NCBI RefSeq assembly: GCF_013410375.1
Contig: NZ_JACCFL010000001.1
Coordinates: 3,596,001 to 3,660,000, forward strand
Direction: 5' to 3'
Source of the DNA: Leifsonia shinshuensis
Lineage (GTDB): Bacteria; Actinomycetota; Actinomycetes; Actinomycetales; Microbacteriaceae
DNA length: 64,000 bases
The notes below the pieces were generated by a model that made no database searches, was not told the origin of the DNA, and saw only the letters and a list, made by a program, of their open reading frames with translations. Below are positions 11,229 to 19,798 of this stretch, one piece after another (position 1 is the stretch's first letter; each line of letters starts with the position of its first letter). A program made the translations under genes and the position numbers.

Positions 11229-12616
11229 GAGAGCACCGCCCGCAGCAGCAGCTGGCCGACCGCGTTCCAGAACGCGATCCTGGCCTGCTCGGTCGCCTGC
11301 CCGTCCGCGCCGGAGGGGTCGCCGGGCGCCGGGAGCGCGATGGGGAGGCCGGGGGGCACCGTGACGGCGTGCGCTGCCCGGGCGTCGGCCAGCAGCTTGT
11401 CGCCGGCGCGCGGGGTCCGGGTGGCGCCGAGCGTCCGCTGCACGTCGCAGGCGCTGGGGAACACCCGGTCGACGGCGCCGCAGGTCAGCACGACCGGCCC
11501 GTTCACGCCCGACAGGGGCGGCGCGGCGGTCGTCCCGGCGCCGGGGTCGCGTTCGCAGGGCACGCCGACGCTGCCCTCGAACACCGGGGAGGCGCTGGAG
11601 CCGGCGAGGCAGAGCAGCGCTGCGGGACCCGCTCCGGCGAAGAGGCCGTGCAGCCGGGCCGGGAAGCGCGTCGCCGCCCAGACCGCGAGCTGCTCGGCCG
11701 CTCCCGTCCCGTAGACGAAGACGTGGCGCGCGTCCACGGCGGCCAGCCGGTCGAGCCAGTCGAGGACCGCTGAGACGGTTCCGGCGTCGATCACGGTGGA
11801 GACGTGCACGCCGTCCGGCGAGGTCATCGGGATGACGAACACCGACGCGCCGAACTGCGTGAGCAGCGCCGCGGTGAAGTCCGACGACGCCCCGGGCGAC
11901 GGATCGTCGAACATGAGCACCGCCGGCCCGGTCGGCCGGTCGATGGAGGAGGCGTCGTAGAACCGGCCGATCTGCTGGTCCTCGTGGGTCTCGTGCGGGG
12001 GCGCCACCCCCGACGGGACGAGGTCGTGGGTGTAGATGGTGCGCCCGTGCAGCGTGCCGCCCAGCCCCTCGAGCTGGAACGTCCGTCTGGCCACCACCCG
12101 GTCGCCGTCGCTCGCGGTCAGCGTGACCGCGTTGGTGTCGCGCATCCACTGCTGGGCGAGGTCGGCCGGGCTCAGCGACGGCCCGCGCAGCGACCAGAAC
12201 AGCCCGGCCGAGTCCGGCGCGCCGAACGGGGCGAACAGCGGCTTGTCACGGGCGAGGTCGACCGTCCCGTCGCTGCCGACGTCGTAGCTCGCCGCCGACC
12301 GCCAGATGCCGCGGGAGGAGCTGAGCGTGGCGCTGATCCGGAGCCGGCTGCCGGGCTCCGCGCCGATCAGCTCCAGCGGGACGGGCCAGAGCACCGAGCT
12401 GTACCGGATGAGCGGGGGCGTGATGAACCGCGGACCGACCGGGTTGCCGTCCGAGGCGCAGCCGGTCAGCGCCGCGCCGAGCGCGACCACGGCGGCGACG
12501 GTGACGGCGAGCCCGGCGCGCAGCTCGGCCCGCAGCCCGCGCCGCAGCCTTGCCCGCAGTGCGGCCCTCCGGGTGGTCCTGCCGTCCCGCCCGGCTCCGT
12601 TGCCGCGCCGCCGCAT
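11225..12616 (-). CDS. lipoprotein, BAAT-family paralogue lacking the nucleophile
   Basis: 463-residue first member of the three-gene tandem array, starting 15 bp after the ackA stop. An Arg-rich N-terminus precedes the signal peptide with lipobox LTGC (Cys53), then the BAAT-like N-domain (SAASYDVGSDGTVDLARDKP...LFWSLRGPSLSP) and an alpha/beta hydrolase domain. The nucleophile elbow is YGTGAA (Gly305-Ala306), so no Ser or Cys is available, although Asp (CGAVDRVFPSACD) and His (RAAHAVTVPP) persist. Likely a binding or scaffold pseudoenzyme; that role is inference. Confidence 0.82.
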   Translation of the reverse strand: MRRRGNGAGRDGRTTRRAALRARLRRGLRAELRAGLAVTVAAVVALGAALTGCASDGNPVGPRFITPPLIRYSSVLWPVPLELIGAEPGSRLRISATLSSSRGIWRSAASYDVGSDGTVDLARDKPLFAPFGAPDSAGLFWSLRGPSLSPADLAQQWMRDTNAVTLTASDGDRVVARRTFQLEGLGGTLHGRTIYTHDLVPSGVAPPHETHEDQQIGRFYDASSIDRPTGPAVLMFDDPSPGASSDFTAALLTQFGASVFVIPMTSPDGVHVSTVIDAGTVSAVLDWLDRLAAVDARHVFVYGTGAAEQLAVWAATRFPARLHGLFAGAGPAALLCLAGSSASPVFEGSVGVPCERDPGAGTTAAPPLSGVNGPVVLTCGAVDRVFPSACDVQRTLGATRTPRAGDKLLADARAAHAVTVPPGLPIALPAPGDPSGADGQATEQARIAFWNAVGQLLLRAVLS

Positions 12617-12631
12617 CGTGCACCGCCCTAC

Positions 12632-13825
12632 TCAGCCCGCGCCGACCGCCTGCAGCGACTGGCGAGCGATCTCCCGCTCCTCGTCGGTGGGGACGACCAG
12701 CACCGCGACCCGGGAGTCGTCGGCGGAGATCAGCCGCGCCTCGTGGGAGCCGCTGCGGTTGCGCGCGGGGTCGAGCCGGATGCCGAGCACCTCGAGTCCC
12801 GCGCACACCTCCGCGCGCAGCCGGGCGTCGTTCTCGCCGATGCCCGCGGTGAAGGTGAGCACGTCGAGCCCGCCGAGCAGCGCCGTGTAGGCGCCGATGT
12901 AGTGCTTGAGCCGGTGCACGGCGGTGTCGAGCGCGAGGCGTGCGGCGGCGTCGCCGGACTCGGCGGCCTGGCGCACATCTCGCATGTCGCCGTGGCCGGA
13001 GAGGCCGAGCAGGCCGCTGCGCCGGTTGAGGAGCTCGTCGAGGTCGTCGATGCCGAGGCCCGCGCGGCGCGCCAGGTGGAGGAGCACGGCGGGGTCGAGG
13101 TCGCCGGAGCGGGTTCCCATGACCAGCCCCTCCAGCGGCGTCATCCCCATCGAGGTGTCGACGGAGCGGCCGGCGTCGATCGCGCAGACCGACGCGCCGT
13201 TGCCGAGGTGGAGGACGATCTGCTTCAGGTCCTCGAGCGGCCGGCCGAGGAACTCCGCGGCTGCTCCCGACACGTACTTGTGCGAGGTGCCGTGGAAGCC
13301 GTACCGGCGGACGCGATGCCTCTCGGCGAGGGCCGCGTCGATCGCGTAGGTGTAGGCCTCCGGCGCGAGCGTCTGGTGGAAGGCGGTGTCGAAGACCGCG
13401 ACCTGTTCCACATCCGGGAAGGCCTTCCTCGCCGCACGGATGCCTTGCAGGTTCGCCGGGTTGTGCAGCGGCGCGAGGTCGGAGAGGTCCTCGATGTTGA
13501 TCTCCACCAGGTCGGTGACGATCGTCGGCTCGAAGAAGCGCTTGCCGCCGTGGACGACGCGGTGGCCGACGGCCGCGAGCGGGTTCTCGTCCAGGCTCGG
13601 GCCCTCCGACCCGAACGCGTCGAGCATCACGCGGAACGCCGCGGTGTGGTCCGGGATCGACTGCGTCGCCTCCCAGTCGCCGTGGGGTCCGGTGTGGTGG
13701 ATCTGGCCGGACGGCTCCCCGATCCGCTCGATGAGCCCGGAGGCCAGCGCCTCCTCGCTCTCCGCGTCGATCAGCCGGTACTTGAGCGACGACGAGCCGC
13801 TGTTGACCACCAGCACCGCACTCAT
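12632..13825 (-). CDS. ackA: acetate kinase
   Basis: Converts acetyl phosphate and ADP to acetate and ATP (reversible). The 397-residue product has the AckA N-terminus VLVVNSGSSSLKYRLID, the HRVVHGG segment and the family signature FDTAFHQTLAPEAYTYA. ATG at 13825 overlaps the pta stop (ATGA), so translation is coupled to pta. The first BAAT-like lipoprotein gene follows 15 bp after the stop. Confidence 0.97.
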   Translation of the reverse strand: MSAVLVVNSGSSSLKYRLIDAESEEALASGLIERIGEPSGQIHHTGPHGDWEATQSIPDHTAAFRVMLDAFGSEGPSLDENPLAAVGHRVVHGGKRFFEPTIVTDLVEINIEDLSDLAPLHNPANLQGIRAARKAFPDVEQVAVFDTAFHQTLAPEAYTYAIDAALAERHRVRRYGFHGTSHKYVSGAAAEFLGRPLEDLKQIVLHLGNGASVCAIDAGRSVDTSMGMTPLEGLVMGTRSGDLDPAVLLHLARRAGLGIDDLDELLNRRSGLLGLSGHGDMRDVRQAAESGDAAARLALDTAVHRLKHYIGAYTALLGGLDVLTFTAGIGENDARLRAEVCAGLEVLGIRLDPARNRSGSHEARLISADDSRVAVLVVPTDEEREIARQSLQAVGAG

Positions 13826-15960
13826 GACAGCGCCGCCTGGATCGCGGTGATGGCCACGGTGTCCACGATGTCCTCGACGGTCGCGCCGCGGGAGAGGTCG
13901 TTGATCGGCTTGCGCAGGCCCTGCAGGACCGGGCCGATCGCGACCGCCCCGGCGCTGCGCTGCACCGCCTTGTAGGTGTTGTTGCCGGTGTTGAGGTCGG
14001 GGAAGATGAACACCGTCGCGCGGCCGGCGACCTGGGAGCCGGGCATCTTCGTCGCGGCGACCGCCGCGTCCGCCGCCGCGTCGTACTGGATCGGCCCCTC
14101 GACCGCGAGCTGCGGCGCGCGCTCCCGGACCAGCTCGGTCGCGGTGCGGACCTTGTCGACCTCGACGCCCGCGCCGGAGTCGCCGGTGGAGTACGACAGC
14201 ATCGCCACCCGCGGGTCGATCCCGAACTGCTCCGCGGTGCGCGCGGACGAGATCGCGATGTCGGCGAGCTGCTCGGCCGTCGGGTCGGGCACGACGGCGC
14301 AGTCGCCGTAGACCAGCACCCGGTCGGCCAGCGCCATCAGGAACACGCTCGACACCACCGAGACGCCCGGCGTGGTCTTGATGATCTCGAACGCGGGCCG
14401 GATGGTGTGCGCTGTCGTATTCGCGGCGCCCGACACCATCCCGTCGGCGAGGCCCAGGTGCACCATCATCGTGCCGAAGTAGGAGGCGTCGGTGACCGTG
14501 TCCGCGGCCTGGTCGACGGTGATGCCCTTGTGCGCGCGGAGCTTCGCGTACTCGTGCGCGAAGCGCAGGCGCAGCACGTCGTCGAACGGGCTCAGCACCT
14601 CCGCCTTGGCGATGTCGAGCCCCAGCTCGATCGCCCGCGACCGCACCTCGAACGGCTCGCCCAGGATGGTCAGCCGGGCGACGCCGCGCGACAGCAGGGT
14701 GGCGGCCGCGCGCAGGATGCGGTCGTCGTCGCCCTCCGGCAGCACGATGTGCTTGTCCGCGGCGCGGGCGCGCTCGATCAGGTCGTACTCGAACATCAAC
14801 GGTGTGACGACGGCGTGCCGCGACACGTCGAGCAGGGCGAGCAGCCGCTCGGCGTCCACGTGCCGCTCGAAGAGGGCGAGCGCGGTGTCGTACTTGCGCT
14901 GCGAGTCGGCGGCCAGCCGGCCGCGCGCGTGCGTGATCCGGACGACGGTGTCGTAGGTGTCCAGCCCGGTGCGGACGATCGGTAGCGGCGAGCGCAGCCC
15001 CGCGAGCAGCCGCTGGATCGGCTCGGGCAGGTCGAAGCCGCCGTTCAGCACGATGCCCGCGATGGAGGGGAACGTGCCGGACGCGTTCGCCATCAGCACC
15101 GCGAGGAGCACCTCGGTGCGGTCGCCGGGCACCACCACGACCGAGCCCTCCACCAGCCGCGGCAGCACGTTGTTCATCGACATGCCACCGACGACGACGC
15201 CGAGCGCCTCGCGCGCCAGCAGGGCCTCGTCGCCGGCGATCAGCTCGCCGTCGATGACCTCCATGATCGAGCGGATGCTCGGCGCGACCAGGAAGAGGTC
15301 CTCCGGGATCGCCCACACCGGCGGGAGGTCCGGGCCGGACGCGACCGCGGGGCCGGCCGCCGCGACGGCGCCGCTGACGGCGTCCACGATCGCGTCGAGG
15401 CGGTCGGGGTCCGCGCGGTTGGCGATGACGGCCAGGACGCCGGCGTGCTCCTGGCGCAGCTCGGCGAGCGCGAGCTCGGCGAGCTGGCGCAGCTCCTCCG
15501 GCGAGCGTGGCTCGGCCTGGCCGAGCCGTTCGCCGAAGCCCTGGCCGATGCGGCCGCCGAGCACCAGCAGCACGGGCGCGCCCAGGTTCGCGGCGATCCG
15601 CGCGTTGTAGCCGAGCTCCGTCGGGCTGCCGACGTCGGTGTAGTCGGAGCCGAGGATGACGACGGCGTCGCAGCGCGCCTCCACCTCCCGGAACCGACGG
15701 ACGATCTCGGCGAGCGCCTCGTCCGCGTCGGCGTGCACGTCCTCGTAGGTGACGCCGATCGACTCCTCGTAGCCGAGGTCGGCGGTCACCCGGTCGAGCA
15801 GCAGCTCGAGCACGTAGTCCCGTTCGACGGCCGAGCGCGCGATCGGCCGGAACACGCCGACGCGTTCGACGGAGTGCCGCAGCGACTCCAGGACGCCGAG
15901 AGCCACCGTCGACTTGCCGGTGTGTCCTTCCGCGGAGGTGATGTAGAGCGAACGGGCCAC
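13822..15960 (-). CDS. pta: phosphate acetyltransferase (long form)
   Basis: Interconverts acetyl-CoA and acetyl phosphate; with AckA forms the acetate overflow/activation path. At 712 residues this is the long, multidomain form: an N-terminal P-loop domain (SLYITSAEGHTGKSTVALG, residues 4-22), a central DRTGG-type region, and the C-terminal catalytic PTA domain (GLADGMVSGAANTTAHTIRPAFEII, SYSTGDSG). GTG at 15960 is chosen because it lies 2 bp after the upstream stop and starts the P-loop domain. Overlaps ackA by ATGA. Confidence 0.96.
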   Translation of the reverse strand: MARSLYITSAEGHTGKSTVALGVLESLRHSVERVGVFRPIARSAVERDYVLELLLDRVTADLGYEESIGVTYEDVHADADEALAEIVRRFREVEARCDAVVILGSDYTDVGSPTELGYNARIAANLGAPVLLVLGGRIGQGFGERLGQAEPRSPEELRQLAELALAELRQEHAGVLAVIANRADPDRLDAIVDAVSGAVAAAGPAVASGPDLPPVWAIPEDLFLVAPSIRSIMEVIDGELIAGDEALLAREALGVVVGGMSMNNVLPRLVEGSVVVVPGDRTEVLLAVLMANASGTFPSIAGIVLNGGFDLPEPIQRLLAGLRSPLPIVRTGLDTYDTVVRITHARGRLAADSQRKYDTALALFERHVDAERLLALLDVSRHAVVTPLMFEYDLIERARAADKHIVLPEGDDDRILRAAATLLSRGVARLTILGEPFEVRSRAIELGLDIAKAEVLSPFDDVLRLRFAHEYAKLRAHKGITVDQAADTVTDASYFGTMMVHLGLADGMVSGAANTTAHTIRPAFEIIKTTPGVSVVSSVFLMALADRVLVYGDCAVVPDPTAEQLADIAISSARTAEQFGIDPRVAMLSYSTGDSGAGVEVDKVRTATELVRERAPQLAVEGPIQYDAAADAAVAATKMPGSQVAGRATVFIFPDLNTGNNTYKAVQRSAGAVAIGPVLQGLRKPINDLSRGATVEDIVDTVAITAIQAALS

Positions 15961-15962
15961 TT

Positions 15963-17429
15963 TCAGCGGGTCTCCTCGTCTGTGCTGCGGGCGGGGGCTT
16001 CGTGAGCGGGGGCTTCGTGAGCGGGGGCTTCGTCGGCGCTGCGGTCGCCGTCGGTGCCGTGGTCTCCGGCGCCGGGCGCGGTGTCCACGCGCTCGATCGG
16101 CGCCAGCCGGTAGTCGCCGGCGAGGACGGCGTCGCCCGGCGCGTACATGCGCAGCAGCGGCCGGAAGCCGCCCTCCGGCGCGGGGAGCCAGTTGGCGGCG
16201 GCCTTCGCGTCGGCGGGACGCGCCGCGGCGATGGTGATGGTGAGCCCGCCGTCGTCGTCGTAGACGATCCCGGGCGTGCGGTCGCCAATCGAGTACCGCC
16301 CGATCGGGTTCGCCGTCAGGTAGAAGTACGGGAGGTCGTACATGGTCAGCGACCAGAACGCGCCGACCGGCGGGGTCGGGCTCAGGCGCAGCCGGTAGAC
16401 GTTGGCGCCGGTCAGCTGCTCCCCCGCGGCGTCCACGTAGGTCGGGAAGTACGCGGCCTCGTAGCCGTGGTTGCCCCACAGGCCGCCGAGCGCGGCGCCG
16501 GCCCGGCGCGCGTACCGCGTGGTCGGGTCGGCCAGCTGCCACTCCCGCCCGTCGAGGGCGCCGACCTCGAAGAAGTCGGCGTTGTAGTCGAACAGGTGGA
16601 GGTCGACCTGCCAGCCGTCCGTCGTCGGAACGGACGTGTGCAGGGAGGACTCCAGCGCCTCCTTGCCGACGGCGTAGCCCTCCTCCAGCGCGTCGCGGAC
16701 CTCTACCGGCAGCTCGGCGATCGGCGTGGGCCCGGTCAGCCCGATCGGCTCGTACGTCGCCAGCGCGTCGCGGTCGTGCGCGGCCGGCGGGAACTCCCGC
16801 GACCACACCCGCATCCGCTCGAAGAACGTCAGCGCCTCGGTCGGCCCGTCCGGAACGGCGGGGATCCCCGCGGGCGGGGCGAACGCCTCCAGCGTGGGGG
16901 TGAGCGCCACGGCGTCCTGGAGGGCGTGCACGGCGGGCAGGTCGTCCTCCCCCGCGACCGCCCAGCGGCCGACGATCGTCGCGACGCGGGTGGGGAGCCG
17001 GATGACGGTCGGTCCGTCCGCCGCGGCGTCGTCCTCCCAGCCGGGCGGGACGAGCAGGTACTCCCCCGCCTCCGACCCCGTGGCGCGCGTGCCGACGTAG
17101 GCGAAGTTGTTCGTCCAGGCGTCCACGAACTGGAGCACGTAGTAGCGGTCGCCGACCGCAGGGACGCTGAGGAGGAGGGGCCCGACGCTCAGGTCGAGCT
17201 GGGCGATGGAGTAGAGGGTGTCGTTGTTGACCGAGACGAAGGCGGTCTCGGGACCGGCGAGCGTGCGCGCGTGCCCGAAGGCGTTGAAGGGGGTCGGCGG
17301 CACCGCCCCGAGCCCGTCCCGGGTGAACCGTTCGACCTGCTCCAGGTCGAAGACGAGCGGGAACCCGACCACGAACGCCTCCGACGCGAGCTCGGCGATC
17401 CCCTGCTCGGCGGTTTCCTGCTCGGTCAT
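15963..17429 (-). CDS. DUF1254/DUF1214 domain protein
   Basis: 488-residue protein of the DUF1254 family (N-terminal DUF1254, C-terminal DUF1214 with FWSLTMYDLPYFYLTANPIGRYSIGDRTPG). No signal peptide is evident, unlike many family members. The C-terminus carries three EAPAH/EAPAR repeats encoded by 15-bp direct repeats, then an acidic tail. It is the promoter-proximal gene of the pta-ackA-lipoprotein operon, ending 2 bp before pta. The enzymatic role of the family is unknown, so a link to acetate metabolism is only contextual. Confidence 0.9.
   Translation of the reverse strand: MTEQETAEQGIAELASEAFVVGFPLVFDLEQVERFTRDGLGAVPPTPFNAFGHARTLAGPETAFVSVNNDTLYSIAQLDLSVGPLLLSVPAVGDRYYVLQFVDAWTNNFAYVGTRATGSEAGEYLLVPPGWEDDAAADGPTVIRLPTRVATIVGRWAVAGEDDLPAVHALQDAVALTPTLEAFAPPAGIPAVPDGPTEALTFFERMRVWSREFPPAAHDRDALATYEPIGLTGPTPIAELPVEVRDALEEGYAVGKEALESSLHTSVPTTDGWQVDLHLFDYNADFFEVGALDGREWQLADPTTRYARRAGAALGGLWGNHGYEAAYFPTYVDAAGEQLTGANVYRLRLSPTPPVGAFWSLTMYDLPYFYLTANPIGRYSIGDRTPGIVYDDDGGLTITIAAARPADAKAAANWLPAPEGGFRPLLRMYAPGDAVLAGDYRLAPIERVDTAPGAGDHGTDGDRSADEAPAHEAPAHEAPARSTDEETR
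15991..16035. repeat. three 15-bp tandem repeats in the DUF1254 gene
   Basis: Units GCGGGGGCTTCGTGA at 15991-16005, 16006-16020 and 16021-16035 (last two bases differ in the third). In frame they encode repeated EAPAH near the C-terminus. Copy number could vary by slippage without frameshift. Confidence 0.85.
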
Positions 17430-17457
17430 ACGCGCACCTCGACTCGTCGGAGGATCA

Positions 17458-17474
17458 TTCTACAAAGCGTAGAA
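17458..17474. promoter_or_regulatory. inverted repeat upstream of the DUF1254-pta-ackA operon
   Basis: TTCTAC-N5-GTAGAA, perfect 6-bp arms, 29 bp upstream of the DUF1254 start codon. Position fits an operator or part of the operon promoter; no regulator is assigned. Confidence 0.4.
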
Positions 17475-17548
17475 CAACCTGGAGGAAGTTGGTCAGCTGC
17501 TGTGCTGCCCACACTCTACGCGGCGCGCGCGACGGACGCCTGAACACG

Positions 17549-17645
17549 AAAAAGACCCCCCACGCACCCGCCAGAGCCCGGTTACCCTTGCTGCGTTTCC
17601 GCCCTGGGGGAGTTGGCCTGGATGGCGCCACGTGGGGAGCCGCGA
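17549..17645 (-). ncRNA. ffs: signal recognition particle RNA (small bacterial type)
   Basis: On the minus strand the sequence folds as a long hairpin: CTCCCCACG at the 5' side pairs with CGTGGGGGG at the 3' side, with the conserved apical elements GGCGGAAACGCAGCAAGGGTAACCGGG in between (broken symmetric loop and tetraloop region). It ends in a run of T. About 97 nt, the size of the small actinobacterial SRP RNA. Ends are approximate. It lies next to tRNA-Ser, and dnaX is 9 kb away on the same strand. Confidence 0.88.
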
Positions 17646-17743
17646 ACAAGTCTAGCGGGTCCGCCTGGGAGGGCGTGCACAGAGCATCCCCCGGCGTCCG
17701 CTAAGATATTGTGAGCCGTCGCCCGCAGGGTGGTGGTTACCCA

Positions 17744-17831
17744 GGAGAATTCGCCTAGTGGCCTATGGCGCACGCTTGGAAAGCGTGTTGGGTGCAAGCC
17801 CTCGGGGGTTCGAATCCCCCATTCTCCGCCA
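17744..17831 (+). tRNA. tRNA-Ser (anticodon GGA)
   Basis: Acceptor stem GGAGAAT pairs with ATTCTCC; anticodon stem-loop ACGCTTGGAAAGCGT carries GGA; a long class II variable arm (TTGGGTGCAAGCCCTC) and T arm GGGGGTTCGAATCCCCC follow. Discriminator G and an encoded CCA end at 17831. Reads serine codons UCC/UCU. Confidence 0.97.
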
Positions 17832-17996
17832 TTTATTGAGATGCGCCGCGGGGTGCGCGCACAGCGTGCCCAGCACTCCATCGCGTTCGACGTGCGGGGT
17901 GAATGCGGGGTCAGAGCATCACCGCCTCCTTCGCTCCTGACCGTCAAGCAGCGCTTTGCTCTACCCGGAACACGTGGCAGGTGCTTTACTGCACGC

Positions 17997-18524
17997 ATGC
18001 CAACCACGCCCGTTTTCAACGGAGGCGCGCTCGTGGCCGAGCTGGATGCCCACCGGGCCGAGCTCGGGTTGCGCTGGCCGGCTGTGGCGGAGGAGTTGAC
18101 GCAACAGTCGGGCCGGCTGAGAGCCGCGCTGAATGACAATGCAGTGTGCCCGGGTGCGCTCGTCCGTACGGTGAGACGCGGCTCGATGTCGTGCCAGTAC
18201 GCGCTGAAGCTGCTGCAATGGCTGGGGCGATCTCCCGAGGAGTTCCTGTTCGGACAGAGTCGATCGGTCGGAGACACAGGTCTGCCTGCCGTCGGAACCG
18301 ACATGCGCCTGCGTTGGGACCTACCCGCGCTTTACGAAGCCGTCAACGACCAGCGGCGCGACCGCGGACTCACCTGGGCGAGCCTGGCCGAGCAACTGGG
18401 ATGCACCCCGAGCCGCCTGACGAACCTGCGCACCGCGCGCCTCGCGGACATGGACCTCACCATGCGGCTCACGCAATGGCTGGGCAGACCCGCGGCGGAT
18501 TTCGTGCATCCCGCCACGTGGTGA
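17997..18524 (+). CDS. protein with two tandem XRE-like helix-turn-helix repeats
   Basis: 175-residue putative DNA-binding protein built from two copies of the same unit: residues about 10-83 (LVAELDAHRAELGLRWPAVAEEL...ALKLLQWLGRSPEEFLFG) and about 108-172 (LYEAVNDQRRDRGLTWASLAEQL...TMRLTQWLGRPAADFVHP). Each unit resembles an XRE-type HTH ending in LxQWLGRxxxxF. ATG at 17997 starts just before the first unit; the frame is open upstream only because it runs through the tRNA. Stands alone between tRNA-Ser and a convergent TetR gene. Target unknown. Confidence 0.75.
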   Translation: MPTTPVFNGGALVAELDAHRAELGLRWPAVAEELTQQSGRLRAALNDNAVCPGALVRTVRRGSMSCQYALKLLQWLGRSPEEFLFGQSRSVGDTGLPAVGTDMRLRWDLPALYEAVNDQRRDRGLTWASLAEQLGCTPSRLTNLRTARLADMDLTMRLTQWLGRPAADFVHPATW

Positions 18525-18633
18525 AGCCGCACATCGCGAAGCAGCCGATCCGCGTGCCGGCGCCAGCGCCGGTCAGCTCGCGCCTCCCGAGCGCATGACT
18601 GACTTCCGTGAAGCCGGCGAGCGCCGTTCGTGA

Positions 18634-19218
18634 TCACCCGGCCAACGAATCGATGTGGCGGGTGAGGATTCGCGAGGCGCGTCCGGCGGGATCGGGTCCC
18701 GGTTCCCAGAGCAGGTGGAGGGCGAGCCCGTCGAGGAGTGCGTGCAGGCGTTCTGCTTCGAGTCCCGCGTCGTTCGCTTCCGAGAGCAGGCCGCACCGCG
18801 CAAGTTCGGCGACCGCGGCCGTGCAGGCTCTGCGCACATCCTCCGACAACCGGATCGCGCTCGGTCGCAGGGCCGGGTCGGTGAGGGCGAGGCTCCCCAG
18901 CTGCAGTTGGGCGACGAACTCGGAGCGACGAGTCGCGTCCAGCGGGAGGAGCTCGAGGAGGAGCGCGAGAACGAGTGGCGCGCCCTCCCCGCTCAGTGCT
19001 CCGATCCGTGCCGCGACCGCATCACGGATCTCGTCGAAGCAGAACTGCCGCAAGGCATCCTGGGTCGGGAACGCGCGGCGCAGGGACGCAGTGGCGATGC
19101 CCGCCTCCGCGGCGAGGTTGCGCACCGAGAGGGCGGCCAACCCGTCCCGCGTCAGCACGCGGATCGCGGCCTGGGCGATGGCGTCGTTGCGTTCGTCGTG
19201 ATCGATCAGACGCGGCAT
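18634..19218 (-). CDS. TetR family transcriptional regulator
   Basis: 194-residue repressor-type protein. N-terminal HTH over about residues 8-55 (DAIAQAAIRVLTRDGLAALSVRNLAAEAGIATASLRRAFPTQDAL), then an all-helical ligand domain with the TetR C-terminal layout (RLHALLDGLALHLLW). Starts 4 bp after the upstream membrane protein gene stop, so the two are co-transcribed. A perfect 22-bp palindrome overlaps the operon start, which suggests autoregulation together with the membrane protein. Confidence 0.88.
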   Translation of the reverse strand: MPRLIDHDERNDAIAQAAIRVLTRDGLAALSVRNLAAEAGIATASLRRAFPTQDALRQFCFDEIRDAVAARIGALSGEGAPLVLALLLELLPLDATRRSEFVAQLQLGSLALTDPALRPSAIRLSEDVRRACTAAVAELARCGLLSEANDAGLEAERLHALLDGLALHLLWEPGPDPAGRASRILTRHIDSLAG

Positions 19219-19222
19219 TCCT

Positions 19223-19777
19223 TCACCCCACCGCCTGACCCGTTGCGGGCTTCTTCGGCCACACGGTGTAGCTCACTGCCCAGAGCACATCGACACCGAG
19301 GACGATTCCGAGCAGGGGGAACAGCCCGAGCAGTTCCCGGGTCCGCTCCGGGACGCCGACGAGGAGGATCAACCCGCCGACGATCCCACCGGCGATCGCC
19401 ACCGCAAGCAGCGTCCGCGCAACGTCCTTCCAGCACGCGATCGCATACGCGGCCCCCGCCGGCTTCGGCCGCGGCCGCGCGCCACGGAACCGCGTGGCGA
19501 ACGTCGAATCCGCCCACGCGATCATCCGATGCCCGTACGCGACAGAGATCCCGATGTACAGCGCGGCCAGCCCGTGATGCCACGACGCCGTCCCTCCGCC
19601 CAGCAGATCGATCGCCACGAAACCCAGCAAGAGGAGATCGATGACCGGCGCGAGGACCATCAGTGTCATCCCCAGCCGCGGCCTCCCCGCCAGATAGCGG
19701 ACGGCGAGCCCACCCAGGACTGCCACCCAGAAGGCCACTTCGCACACCACGATCGCCACCAAGACCATGATCGCCAA
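19223..19777 (-). CDS. membrane protein co-transcribed with TetR
   Basis: 184-residue protein with about five hydrophobic segments (residues 3-27, 36-60, 68-85, 118-142, 147-170) and a basic central loop (RFRGARPRPKPAG). No family recognised. Start is uncertain: TTG at 19777 lies inside the palindrome, ATG at 19768 is three codons later, and neither has a visible Shine-Dalgarno sequence, so a leaderless mRNA is plausible. Likely the regulated target of the downstream TetR. Confidence 0.7.
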   Translation of the reverse strand: MAIMVLVAIVVCEVAFWVAVLGGLAVRYLAGRPRLGMTLMVLAPVIDLLLLGFVAIDLLGGGTASWHHGLAALYIGISVAYGHRMIAWADSTFATRFRGARPRPKPAGAAYAIACWKDVARTLLAVAIAGGIVGGLILLVGVPERTRELLGLFPLLGIVLGVDVLWAVSYTVWPKKPATGQAVG

Positions 19778-19798
19778 GTTAGCACAGTTGTGCTAACT
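19777..19798. promoter_or_regulatory. perfect 22-bp TetR-type operator
   Basis: AGTTAGCACA and its exact reverse complement separated by GT. It overlaps the likely start of the membrane protein-TetR operon. The size and symmetry are typical of TetR operators; binding is inferred. Confidence 0.65.

Noticed and set aside
17744..18600. tRNA-Ser 3' end as the attachment site of an integrated element
   Set aside because: No integrase gene, no visible direct repeat of the tRNA end and no composition change in the following genes.
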